Shown in pieces: positions 43,380 through 54,100 of a stretch of DNA of 64,000 nt (position 1 is the first letter of the stretch; each line of letters begins with the position of its first letter). Under the pieces are notes generated by a model, which saw only the letters and a list, made by a program, of their open reading frames with translations, was not told the origin of the DNA and did not search any database. The position numbers and the translations under genes are program-made. The stretch comes from Achatina immaculata (lineage: Eukaryota; Mollusca; Gastropoda; Stylommatophora; Achatinidae), in assembly GCA_009760885.1 (NCBI GenBank), contig CM019701.1:35912697-35976696 (forward strand), in the 5' to 3' direction.

Positions 43380-45188
43380 ATACGAAAAGCAAGAAAACTT
43401 TCATATTTAGTCATAATTGTGGTAATATAAGTCATCTTAGTGGTGGGTTCGCAAAATCATTTAGTACTGTATCATGGTATGGTAACATGTAAATATCTGG
43501 ATGCAATGGGACTTTCCAACTTACACAAATAATCTAGGTTCACTTCTTTTTCCATTGACAAAACAAGCCCAGCACTGGCCTTTTAGTTCATTCTTATAAA
43601 GTTTGACCAGTACATGGTCTTTCATTATTCTATACAATCTCCTTTGAGGACCCTTGCTTGGTGCCTTTTTGAACTTCTTGTCAGAAGCCCATGTTCCAAA
43701 AATGTCCTGAGCACAGGAGCTGTTTTGTGACAACTAGTCTTGCTACTTCGTCCAGATACTGCCTGGTGTTCTTCATCAGTGCTCAGTTAGTAACACAGAA
43801 GCCGATTTTCATCCACATTGCACAGTTTTATTTTGGATACTGTAGTAGAAAAGATACTGATAGGTTATGCCAATTCTATCCATGTATTTATTATAATCAA
43901 CAGTGCAGTTTTGTTTCTTCTGTGCTTTTCCACTTTTTCTGTTATTTGTCGAAGGTTTTCGTAATACTTCTGTCTAAGGATTTTTTTACCTCTGTGACAG
44001 TTGTCGGTGGTTCAAATTATATTTTTCCCATATTAAGGCTTTCTACGGTTGCTAGCGGTGGTAACGTTCGCTTCGCTTGTATTCTCGACGTCAAATCCCT
44101 TGCGTATCAAAACTTCTCACTTTCGTTCAAAGATGATGTTGAGTCGTTTTGGGGATCTTCTTTAGTAATTTATTTTTATCTCATTTCCAACACTTAAATC
44201 TTCACATCAACACAGATTTCAAATCAGTCAACCTGAGAACAATTAGACACTGACATGTTTTTGTATGTTTTGCCAAGCTTTATCGCTTACAATAACTTGT
44301 TTCATCTACACATTCTCGTTGATGACAAGTCAACCAGGATGTCCTCTCAGTCATTCCCCCTATTCTCGTCTGCGTCCGTCCTTTTATCCCCATGTTGTCT
44401 CTACGTAAATTGAGTCGATTGGGATTTTGTATGTGAGTACTCCCTTTAGAGTTATGTTATTTCTTTAGGGTTCTAGGTTTTCCCATACTATCACATTATT
44501 CTGTCCTGTAGGTAAAACTTTGAATATGCACTGTTTAAATTATGCAAACCATTCTTTTGTTATTCCACAACTGAAGTATTTTAATTAATTAATGAGAAGA
44601 ATGATGCTACATTCCACTTGCAAGCTTAACATTATTCAGGCAGATTCTACACTTAAAGATAACCGAAGGCAGAGAGCGATATTTCACACTTACAAGTATA
44701 TCATTACGAAGAGCATCAATACTTTTATAGCCTTCTTTGATATTTTTGAGAAAACTGTAAGACGAAGAAGAATTTTGGAAAGGACAGTTTCTTAAACTAG
44801 AATTTCAGACCAGAGGGGGAGAGTTAGGGTGGTCCGATGCAGAAACAAGTGGTTTGTTCGTCGAGTGAAGTCTATAAACGGCTAGCCAGGTTCGTGCTAA
44901 CGCGTAGCTGGTGTACTACGGTGTTGTCCACCGATGGTCTCGAAGTTGACCCATCTCTTCCAAAGAGTATCGGGTCTGCAGTATGTAATGTGCGTTGGTT
45001 GTCGCAGCCGTGCTTTCTTCTCGTTCGTTAGAGCAGAGAGAGTCGGCTACCGCCGCCACCGCCGGTGGTTGTAGGAAATGAAACGCCGCTGGGGTCGAAA
45101 GGGATCCGCTCGGAGCAGAGCGCTGTCTCCTTTGCCCCGTGCCGGTCAGTCGGCAGATATCTGACTAAGGTTCGATGAAGAAAGCTCT
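43380..45188. other. no gene recognised; GC-rich 3' end may be rRNA spacer
   Basis: Contains the 168-codon plus frame 43691-44197 and minus-strand scraps (43521-43733) that I cannot assign. From about 45005 to 45188 the base composition turns GC-rich and leads directly into the 18S start, as a pre-rRNA 5' external transcribed spacer would. Confidence 0.45.
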
Positions 45189-45407
45189 CTGGTTGATCCT
45201 GCCAGCAGTCATATGCTTGACTCAAAGATTAAGCCATGCATGTCTAAGTTTACACTGTCTCACGGTGAAGCCGCAAATGGCTCATTAAATCAGTCGAGGT
45301 TCCTTAGATGACACGATCTTACTTGGATAACTATGGCAATTCTTGAGCTAATAAATGCTTACCAAGCTCCGACACTCGTAGAAAGAGCGCTTTTATTAGT
45401 TCAAAAC
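45189..45407 (+). rRNA. 18S rRNA 5' fragment (about 220 nt), head of S
   Basis: Starts with CTGGTTGATCCTGCCAG, the universal 18S 5' end, and proceeds through aagattaagccatgcatg, ggctcattaaatcagtcgag and ttacttggataact to gcgcttttattagttcaaaa, the first 200 or so bases of 18S with scattered changes. It is truncated by the junction to S. Not a functional gene. Confidence 0.95.
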
Positions 45408-46064
45408 ACTGTTGGCGAGATTCTTCGGCTGCCGTACGTGGGCCGAAACTCCTTCAGGCCAATTAAGAAAAATGCGATTAGGGTTGCTGCACGGCACCGC
45501 CGTGATAAAGGTGATGTAAAGTCTTAAACGAAGTTAAACAGGTATGGCCAGTAGTCTCGCGGTGAGGGCTACCCATACCACGGCACCTCTGCTCTAGAAG
45601 CCAGCCACGTCTTGTGTGCGCCAGAACTTGAATAATATGCCTAAACCGGCTTAACCCAGGGGTGAGACTCATTAGTGGCGAAGATTCGTCCTCATCGACA
45701 AAAGCTTCGTCCTGGTCACCACCAGGAAGGGTAGCGGACACGACCACACAACGCTGAAGTCGGAGACACTGGACCAGTGCAATCTATATAGACAATCTTC
45801 TCTCATCCGGCAGGGATATATTCATATCCTAACTACGTTGAGATTTTCCGGTGAGAAAGTCCAACTCGAGGCTGAACTGGTGCAACGAAAACCACAGTGT
45901 CACGTAATTCCGCTTGTATGACCCACCAAGAATATAGGTCCAAGCCCCACAATACTCTGAGCCTCCATCCTATCGCAAGGACCATAGGAGTAAATTCAGT
46001 AGGATCACGGGGCGATCTTGATGGTAGAAGCGTATGATGATGATGAAGAAGAAGAAGAAGGAAG
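45189..46064 (+). mobile_element. Retroposon S copy 2, with 18S rRNA head
   Basis: 18S rRNA 5' segment (45189-45407), joined to the S head (actgttggcgagattcttcg), one alpha unit near 45580 (cacctctgctctagaagcca), one beta unit near 45790-45865 (ttttccggtgagaaagtcc), and the unique 3' region (gatcttgatggtagaagcg). It ends in a mixed (GAT)n(GAA)n tail at 46031-46064. The body is about half as long as in copy 1 because modules are present once. I could not find a TSD. Confidence 0.88.
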
Positions 46065-47519
46065 AAGAAGATATGTGTGAAGAAGCCGGGCTTGATCTTC
46101 TGAACACGGCCGGTTTTGAAGGTCAGGTACTCGATCCTTCGCAGTTCTCGGTACAGGGGGTGGGGGGGGGGGGGGGAGAAGCGTACTAATGATCACGTGA
46201 GAGTTTAGCAGGTAGAGCGTAAAATGTATTTGGTGAGATCAGTCTTAGTGAGGCTATATGACCGGCAGCACATGTCTACTGGGGGAGCGATCCTATGTGA
46301 TATCGTGCAGTTTGTCGTAAGTCAAGTGACTGTGCATATAAGGAATTGCCAGCACTGATCTCGGGGTGCTGATCGGGCCGCCTCATGTGTTGTGGAAGTC
46401 AGTTATTCGTAAGTTGTCGTAAGTCAGAGGTAAAGTTGTGTTAAGTGTGCATGGGAAGCTGTGTGTCAGTGTTTTATGTGTTACTAACGTTTTTGCTAAG
46501 TTTATGGTTAAGAAGTTTGAACATTTCATTGTGTGATTTAAATTTCTTATTATGCTTGAAATTGCGTTGTTATATTACGAGATGATTAATGACATGAAGT
46601 TTTGTCTAAGCGTTAAGTGCGCGCACGAGTTTCATGTTTAAGTTTTTCGCGCTGTATGGGTCATAATTGATAAGTGTATATTCACTGATCTGTGTTAGTT
46701 TTTATAGTGAGCCAAAAATATGTGTAAGTAATCACAATCATTTTTTTATAAATTGTATTTTATGTTATTTGTGGGGTGCAGGAAAGGTCTGCGGATGCGG
46801 CATGTGTCAGTTAGTTTTATCAGCTGTCCTTGAAGGAAATAGGAAGGACAGGATTAAATTCAATGTCAGGTAGCGACCAGACATAAGACAGAAGGATTGT
46901 TGATAAATCTGCAGTTGTCAGCTGTAACTAGGCGAGTAGAGAACTCCGTATTGCCAAGTTGATGTTTTGTCGAATTGTACAAAGAGGTTCTGTCAGTGAG
47001 GCACGTGCAATGCATGTTTATTTGGTAGAGTTTCGAGATCTAAATGAATGTGAGTGATTCTTGTGTTTATGTAGTGATTTCTCTGTGATGTTAAGTAGTG
47101 TTAAATAAATCTCTTTCTCTTATGTTTGATATATCAAGTTTAATGCGCGTTAATTTGATGTTGGCGGTGACTGAGATGCATACTAGCAAATTTGGGTGAT
47201 AAAATAGGAAGGGGTAACAAATCAAGGACACTAACTATGAAAGCAAGAATCTGTATGGAAATCTGTCGGAAGCGTGCGGAATTGGAGGATGTACCATGCG
47301 CTGCTGTAAATTGGTCACCTTTCCTTTTTCTGAAGGCAATTTAGCCGAGCTCCCGATATTAAAGAACATGAAGCCGGCTGTAGGAGGGTTGACATTTGCA
47401 AGAAATAGTGATTTCCCTTACAACGAGACATTGTCAATAAATCCTCAGTTAAGCACAAACATGAAGCAAGAAAAACAATTTTTTGTTCACATATGTCTCA
47501 TATTTTCAGTTCGATAGGC
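46065..47519. other. no gene recognised
   Basis: Includes a G-run (46156-46176) and AT-rich sequence. The minus-strand reading at 47300-47420 could be an eroded continuation of the hAT piece that follows, but this is uncertain. Confidence 0.4.
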
Positions 47520-47803
47520 GATGACGCCACACTTCAACTTTTTGTTATCAGTGCTTCATTTTGTCTTCAGCTTTAAAAACTAACTTTTCCTGCTGATTGT
47601 ATTTTAAACGGGAGAAGATATCTGATATGTATGCTAATTTTACTAACCAAGAAAAATCGTTCAAAGGATAAGTGAGGTGAACTTGTTGATCCATTATAAA
47701 TAATCGTAATCATCTGTCGATTCTTAAACACGAGACAAAAACTGACTCGTGATAGCCAACGAACTTCACAGTGTAGCAAAACGTAATGGTGTTCACTGTA
47801 CAT
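47520..47803 (-). pseudogene. hAT transposase fragment (ZBED5-like)
   Basis: Minus-strand frame 47573-47803 opens YVLLHCEVRWLSRVSFCLVF, matching the conserved 'LLHtEVRWLSRG' block of ZBED5/Charlie-type hAT transposases, and continues with a degenerate 'LAYLsDIF...LQGK' region. No termini identified. Confidence 0.75.
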
Positions 47804-47814
47804 ATGCAGGAAAC

Positions 47815-47872
47815 TCTCTACCGTAGAGAGCGGAACAACAACACAACTGCTTCAGATCATCAGAGGAAGTAC
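47815..47872. repeat. Dispersed repeat, inverted copy of 32578-32642
   Basis: ctctctaccgtagagagcgg and acaacaacacaactgcttc match the 32.6-kb copy in reverse complement, then run into a C-rich tract. Confidence 0.85.
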
Positions 47873-47985
47873 CCCCCCCCCCCCAGACAAGTGTTTCGGT
47901 CCTTTAAACTCCTGACACTCTAAAGGGAATGTATAAAATAGGAAAAAAGTAGGAGCAGCTTTATTACTTAACGATTACAAAGTTG

Positions 47986-48012
47986 TGACGTTTCGGCGTG
48001 AGCCTTAATTAT
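47986..48012 (-). ncRNA. Hammerhead-ribozyme-like relic at the PLE 3' edge
   Basis: On the minus strand: TAATTA-AGGC-TCAC-GCC-GAAACGTCAC. Penelope-like elements often carry hammerhead ribozymes with a core CTGATGA-stem-GAAAC-GTC. Here stem II (GGC/GCC) and GAAACGTC are intact but the first core block is changed, so cleavage activity is unlikely. Confidence 0.5.
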
Positions 48013-48324
48013 ACAAAAACATACAGGACGAAGAAATAGAGAGAGGAGATAAAGTATAGATTCACATGAATAGTATTAAAAAAAATTTTTTTAAAAAGAG
48101 TACTTAGCTGTAAATTGCAAGGTGTGGCTTGTCCGGCGGTGTATGTCAGGAATGGATCTAGTGGGACGTGGAGACTGTTTAAATAGAGACCTGTGACATG
48201 TGGTCAGTGGGTTGTAACTGGGGGTGGTGGATGGGGAACCGGGGAGGAGAGAGAGAGTGACGCAATACCGACCTAGCTAGGACAAATTGAAACAGATGAT
48301 TGGGGAAGAGGGGTTGCAGAGAAA

Positions 48325-48416
48325 ATAGCGAGGTTGCAGAGTGATGCTGTGAGGAAGTTTGAAAAGTAAGCGGGGTTGCAGAGTGATGCTGTGAGGAAGT
48401 TTGAAAAGTAAGAAGG
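48325..48416. repeat. 42-bp tandem repeat inside the Penelope-like element
   Basis: ggttgcagagtgatgctgtg...gaaaagtaag occurs twice in succession (about 48330-48372 and 48373-48415). Confidence 0.8.
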
Positions 48417-48627
48417 GGTGGATTTAGTGGAGAGGTACTATAATGATTGAAGAAGATGATGTTACGTGTAACTAAACAGCGAGTTTAACCCATGTGGTTC
48501 CAGCGTCCCATAATTTTGAATGCAGCGGTTCTCAAGTGCCAGGCGGCTTGTGTCATCTGCGTGACATTGTTTAATGGCTGTTACCAGAAAATCAGATTTG
48601 CCTCTGTGGTTGGGGCCATTGAAATGA

Positions 48628-49040
48628 TTAGGGACTGGTTTCGAAGCATGCTTGGCGATGTTTTTGCATGCGGTCCCCTAATCTGAGGCCAGTCTCACCG
48701 ATATATGTTATCCTGCATCTTTTGCAAACGATGATATATATCACATTTCGGGACTCGCATGTGAATCCCTCATGAAGAGTGAGGATAGTTTTGGGAAAAG
48801 TGATTGTTTTTGTTTCCCAAACTACGGGGCAGGTAACGCAGCGGGGGCGGTTACATTTTCTGGTGCCAACATATGTAAGGCTCTGCTTTAAGTGGCTTTG
48901 GACGAGGATGTCCTTAAGGTTTGGCTCACGTTTGTATGCCAATAGGGGTGGATCAAAGAAAATGTCACGAGTGTCGGAGTCGAGTTGGATTATCGGCAGA
49001 TGACCATCTGACCGTGCGGGTGGAAAGGCAGTACTAACTT
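48628..49040 (-). pseudogene. Penelope-like RT end plus GIY-YIG endonuclease
   Basis: Minus-strand open frame; the continuous reading starts upstream of 48942. N-terminal part HLPIIQLDSDTRDIFFDPPL and LLAYKREPNLKDILVQSHL is the end of the PLE reverse transcriptase. Next comes a cysteine-rich linker RKCNRPRCVTCP (the CCHH zinc-finger-like region of PLE endonucleases). Then the GIY-YIG core: VIYIIVCKRCRITYIGET, with R of GLRLGDR and H of MQKHR in the expected places. It ends soon after. The RT palm is absent, so this copy cannot reverse-transcribe. Family assignment is firm; the Penelope subgroup is not. Confidence 0.9.
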
Positions 49041-49226
49041 AACTTCTTTGAAAAGAAGTATTCAGGAAAAAGCCTGTTACTCCATCTGACACAACTTTGT
49101 AATCGTTAAGTAATAAAGCTGCTCCTACTTTTTTCCTATTTTATACATTCTGTTATCACAGCTTTACTGCAGTGCTTCGTGTATAGTTGTATACTTATAC
49201 ACTAATTATTGTGACACTCTAAGGGG

Positions 49227-49375
49227 GTGGGCCCCTCTGGGTCATGACTCCCAGAGGTCTTGTGAGTTGTTGCTTTTTTTTCCCGGTCCCGGGATTGAAC
49301 CCATGATCTTCCAGTTGCCACTGCATTTTTTTCTGAAGTGCGTCTTTAGCGATTTAGCTACGGAGGACTGGTATT
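49227..49375 (-). mobile_element. SINE-V, tRNA-derived
   Basis: Minus strand: A-box-like GTAGCTAAATCGCTAAAG near 49355, B-box GGTTCAATCCC near 49295, then a short body cut by the Penelope-like insertion at its 3' end. The tRNA isotype is not clear. Confidence 0.65.
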
Positions 49376-49392
49376 GGTAGTGGCAAATGAAA

Positions 49393-50470
49393 TTACTTAT
49401 GTTCCCAATGCTTGTTTCGCATACTCCATAGCCAGCATGAGGCCTTTTCTGCTGTTTCTGAAAGGCTTCTCAATGCCCTTGCTCTTGCTTGTCCCTTTAT
49501 GCACAGTTGCTTACATAGGTCATATGCTGATGTTGCTACGAATCCTCTTGCTCCCACTTCTACAGCTATCACTTTTGTCCTGATTCCTGCCCCCTGCCTC
49601 AGTTGCTTGACCAGATCATTGTACTTCTCCAATTTGAATAAATGCTGTTCCTCTATTCTAGTTTCGTATGGGACCGTAAGCTCGATCATTATTAATTCCT
49701 GTTTTTCTGTGGAGTACACTACAATGTCCGGTCGCATTCCTGTGTTCTTGATGGCAGTCGGGTATTCTCTTCTTCCTGGAAGGTCCGCTATCACATCCCA
49801 GTCATTTGTATCATCTAGCAGTGATGGTAAGGGAATGTCCCTGATTTCAATATTTGATGTCGTACCAGCACCTATGAAGTATTTAGGTGGGACCTCAACT
49901 CTTTTGCTGTTATTTGCTTTATCTTTTGCCCTGTCTACGATGGCTACTAGTTCCTGCAACACTCTGTTGTGCCGCCAGGTGTACCGTCCTTGCCCTAAAG
50001 ACACTCTACATGCTGACAGCACATGTTCCAATGTTTGCCTTTCGTTGCAGAGAGGGCACTTTGTATCTTCTGATACACCCCATTTGTATAGGTTGGAGCC
50101 TGTAGGCAGAAGGTCATAAGTAGCTCTGATGATGAAGCTGAGCCTCAAGGGTGCCATTTTCCAGATGTCATTCCATGTTAGTGATCTCTGCAGGACTTCC
50201 TCCCATGTTGTCCACTGCCCTTGTTGTGATTGTTGGACTGCCTTCTAGACCCGCTTATCATCCTCTGAATTCCGTCCTTCACTGATGATCATATCCCTTC
50301 TTTCTTTACAGGAGGCCTTTGACCACCATTTGATTTCGCCATGACCAAATCCCCTTCTGTTGGTCTAGGTGTACCCTATTACTTCTTTCAGCTCCTGCGT
50401 TTCCCTGGCTGTGGTCACTTCCTCACCTACTTTCCATTTTCGTCCAGTTTTAAGTGTTGGCTGCACTTCT
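49393..50470 (-). pseudogene. C-terminal zinc knuckle and restriction-like endonuclease of an R2-type element
   Basis: The 254-codon open frame (49393-50157) plus upstream in-frame sequence interrupted by two TAG codons at 50245-50247 and 50365-50367. Upstream reading: WTTWEEVLQRSLTWNDIWK. Then LRLSFIIRATYDLLPTG and a CCHC knuckle CPLCNERQTLEHVLSAC followed by RYTWRHNRVL. The PD-(D/E)xK-like core follows: MRPDIVVYS (Asp) and IMIELTVPYE (E-x-T), then FKLEKYNDLVKQL and VEVGARGFVATSAYDLCKQL. CCHC, R-H-N and RPD...E-L-T in this order is the layout of the endonuclease tail in R2/NeSL/Hero-type non-LTR elements. The RT itself is missing. The large plus-strand frame here is its shadow. Confidence 0.82.
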
Positions 50471-50640
50471 CGTACCACCGGATCTGTAGATTCTTGTAGC
50501 TATCTGCTTAAAAAAAAAACTTGAATTCAGTGGTATACTTTTTCCATTGGGCTGCGAGGCTTGAACACTAGTCTGTGGAGTAAAGAATACAGTCTCTGCT
50601 ACCTACCTACGATGCAATAAAGAGGGGCTGAAGCACAAAC

Positions 50641-50709
50641 CGAGAGGCCTACATGAGTGCTGTTAGGGAGGCAAAGTTCCACAAGGGACAGCAAATGAAT
50701 GAATGAATG
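50641..50709 (+). mobile_element. 69-bp LINE-A tail insertion
   Basis: cgagaggcctacatgagtgc to the (TGAA)n tail. Flanks AGCACAAAC (50632-50640) and AGCACAAAAC (50711-50720) suggest a 9-10-bp duplication. The shortest LINE-A insertion in the window. Confidence 0.82.
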
Positions 50710-50769
50710 GAGCACAAAACGAATAACCAAACAACATCACAAACAATACATACATACACAGTGGGAAAT

Positions 50770-51140
50770 ATTGCAACAGGCACGATGCCGAAGTTAAGAC
50801 AGTTATCTCTGGAATTGGAAACCTATCAAATTCCAACACTGATAAATCCACTACAGTGTTTCTTATCGATGCAGGATCGGTACTGGTGCAGCAAACAACC
50901 AGACCTTAAAGATACCTTGCCAAAAGTTTACTCACAACACATAGTCACCCAGCAGTGGATTCCATCCCACTGTAGGATCCCAGGCAATGAAGAAACCTAT
51001 CCTCTGGCCAAAGAGAGCGCTGAAATTGAGCAACCAGACATACCGGTCATTGTAACAGAACAATATTTTCGTGGGTTATTTCCCCTGTTTTTCAGACGAA
51101 ACTCGGCTGAGCTGATTTCCTCTGAATCGAGATGCTTATA
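50770..51140 (+). pseudogene. RNase H fragment of an I/Jockey-like LINE
   Basis: Frame 50707-51141 includes LKDTLPKVYSQHIVTQQWIP, SHCRIPGNEETYPLAKES and a C-terminal tail. W-I-P-S-H-C-x-I-P-G-N-E is the hallmark of the RNase H domain in I/Jockey-type retrotransposons; the usual A-D after N-E is E-T here. No RT nearby, so it is an isolated piece unlike LINE-K in sequence. Confidence 0.75.
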
Positions 51141-54100
51141 GAAATTTCTACTTGTCATATCTCGCACAAGCCTTGAGTACAAGCTCATAAACACGAGTAT
51201 CGTAAAGGGAAAGTTTTTGAGTTGTTCTTTGATGAGAAAATATTGAGTTAGTCTTGGTCTGCCTCTCGAGGCGAGCTGTAGTGTTTGGATAATCATGATC
51301 TAACGTAAAGCCAAAGAGAAACAAAAGAATGTCTCCTATTTTTAACTGCGCGTTTTTAACTGGCTTAAGTTGTCTGTTACTAGTGGATTCGTCTTCTCGT
51401 GTGTCCTACCAGAATTTGAGACATTAGATGCAGATATAGACAGTAAATGAGTATGAAGAAGTGATTTACGCATGTACAACTTCAACTGATTCTTTTGAAT
51501 TCTGTTTAGTACATGGGTAGATGTTATGCGAATCAACAAAATAGATTTTTTTTAGTTTACACAGCCAGTTAAATATAAACAAACTTTGACTTGATCTGAT
51601 CTGTTGCACCACTAAATAAGATTTTTGTCTATGCTACCAGTTAACTATGTAACCAGACTTTTGACTGGTCTGTTGTTTGCACCACTAAAATGGTGTTTTG
51701 GTACTTTTAGTAATGTTCCGTGCTATGGTTCACACGTTTGAAGTACTATTCTTTTTGCTGATGGATGTGGAGTGCCTTGAACGTTTTGGGGAACTTCCAC
51801 GACATCATGAAGTTGTTACACTAGCCTCACTTCGTTATATTGATATGCTCTATACAACTTCAACAACCGAGGATCACCAAAACAGAGTTCATACACGACT
51901 TGTGAACTATATAAATAAAATTAACTGATCATTCCAACTCCACAGTTGCGACACAAATCAATAACCACCTTAATCACCTTAATCAATAATCGCCTTACTC
52001 TGGACAGATTTATTGATGAAACCACATTTGTTGGTGGATATTGCCAAATGGAAGTGGTGTGAAAAGACTGATGGTATTCACAAATACATGAATAGGTGTC
52101 CGGGCGACTTGACGTCTCACACTGAAAGATGTTGAAGGACATTTTTGCTTCTTACTACAGACAAAATTTGTCCTTTTATTATTAATTCAGAAGTTTTCAC
52201 TCTTATTTTAAATTGTATTTAAACTTTTATCTAAATATCACTCTACGCCTTGATCTGTATAGCTGTGCAAAATCTACGAACATTGCAAGTGGAGTGAAAG
52301 AGTTAACTCATATATATAGTGAAGTTCTAGTTCCTAGGAAGATACCGGTTGACGCTTTCACGCTACCAACGATTTGATCTGTTCCACGAGTCCTCTAAGC
52401 TTTCCAGACATTGCTTCGTCAGTGCTAATTCCAACTCATTTCAACCAGTCCATTTATGAAATGTTAATAACTCATCTAAGCTGTACTGTGTACTAACGAA
52501 GAGATGAACAACAGCGTGTCTTCGAAAATATTTTTCTCATTCTCATACCTAACGTAGCATAGTAAGATCTACTTGTTTATTACGTCTGTGCTTTCGTCCA
52601 CTTGCAGAACAACAACAACAACAAAAATAGGACAGTGAAGCTTTCTATTCCATGATACTGGTTTATTCGTTTCTCAGCTGCGTCATTTGAGAAGGGTATT
52701 AAGTAAAGATCCTTGGCAGTTTTCACGTTGATCAATGCAGAAACTATTGTTTTTCAGCATGTAATGTGAGTTTTTCAGGTATTGTGTGCGGTCTTTGGGT
52801 TTGTTGCTATTAGTTCAGAAACTTCAAATGATGCTGTCGCTGCATTTTTATTGTTATTACTTTCAGAATTCCTGTTCCTTATTTTGGGACATGTTCTTTT
52901 TGTTTAGTATTGAGATGTCTTCACATTTTTTATAGTTTCATGGCCTCGTTGGACAATAAATTGTAACATAACACACTTGTGTTAGTTGCTTGTCTTCTGG
53001 GTCTGTTATAGTGAAGGCTATCGACAGGTGTCCTTTGCTATAAAGGTGCCACATTTTAAAGTGATTGGAATTAGGTTCATTTTGGTTTGCGCCCTCGTAA
53101 ACATTATCAGTACTTTTCGATTTAAAATTCAGCCAGCGATGCATCCTGAGGTTCAGCCAAAATGTACTGTTATGAAATTCACCGTGATAACATCAGAAAT
53201 CACTTTACCCGACAATAATGCTTTTATCTGCATAAATCGAAGAAACACAACAGTCTTGAATGATCCATAGTTATTATTCCGAAGTCCGTCCGAAAAATTT
53301 ACTGACTCCAACTCTCTCTTCCCGAAACATTTATTCATATCTAAAAAACATTCTCATTGTGGCCGTCTTCACTTATAACATTGTTATGACACATAGTAAC
53401 AATAATGATAACTTCGCCCAAGGCAGTATCACGGCCTCAATAGAAACAAATGCTCCGGATCTATCTAAGGGATGACGCTGATCAGATGATTTTCAACATA
53501 ACATAATGGTTGGCCATAATAGCAACACAAAGAAACATAGTATCTTATCGGGTACCCAGGAAGGACATCTCACAGTGCGTTTACAATCTGACCAGTGATT
53601 CACCAAGGCCGATCGTCGAACAAAATCAATATTTATTCAGTGACTCAGGATGATGATGAATCAATGGTGGTGAAGAACATCAAGACATATCAAACTGGTC
53701 AGGACGAGACGGTGATAACATTTCCGCGTGGCTGTCTAATAGCAACAAGTGGAGTCACCAAGTAACATGGATTTAAAGTAAACGATGACGATCCATTTCA
53801 TTTTATCCTGTTGACAGTGCAAGACTACGCCTTCGCATTACGAAAACACAGACACTATTCACACAACTCACAGACTCTCCGACTCCAGCCATGCACTTTC
53901 TAAACATCCACTTAGACCCCAGTTTTCGCTTTCGAAACAGTCCTGCACGAGGTATCCTCGGATAGTTCAAGGGCCGTCACCTAGTTTGATAAAAAATGCA
54001 ACCAGCCGCTCAGTGGCGTTACTTGGTCAGATTGTGTAGGATTATACACCCCTGTCCATCACATACTCTGTTACATTCGACACATCTAAAGAAGACCGGG

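Larger units (their letters stand above)
47924..49211 (-). mobile_element. Penelope-like element with 61-bp perfect inverted ends
   Basis: Short, internally deleted Penelope-like retroelement. An exact 61-bp sequence (gaatgtataaaataggaaaa...) at 47927-47987 recurs in reverse complement at 49090-49150. The 11-bp duplication TGACACTCTAA at 47913-47923 and 49212-49222 marks the insertion, with about 60 bp of element beyond the right inverted copy. Inside are the end of the RT and the GIY-YIG endonuclease (minus strand), and a 42-bp tandem repeat. Most of the RT is missing. Confidence 0.88.

Noticed and set aside
43521..44197. piggyBac- or pogo-like transposase remnants on the minus strand
   Set aside because: A few suggestive words (FGTWASDKKFK, NVDEN) but no ordered set of motifs, so not called.
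45189..45407. 18S sequence as a functional rRNA gene
   Set aside because: Only the first 200 or so bases are present, with several changes at conserved positions, joined directly to S.
49412..50119. 235-codon plus-strand open frame
   Set aside because: Antisense shadow of the minus-strand R2-type endonuclease, which has clear motifs; the plus frame has none.
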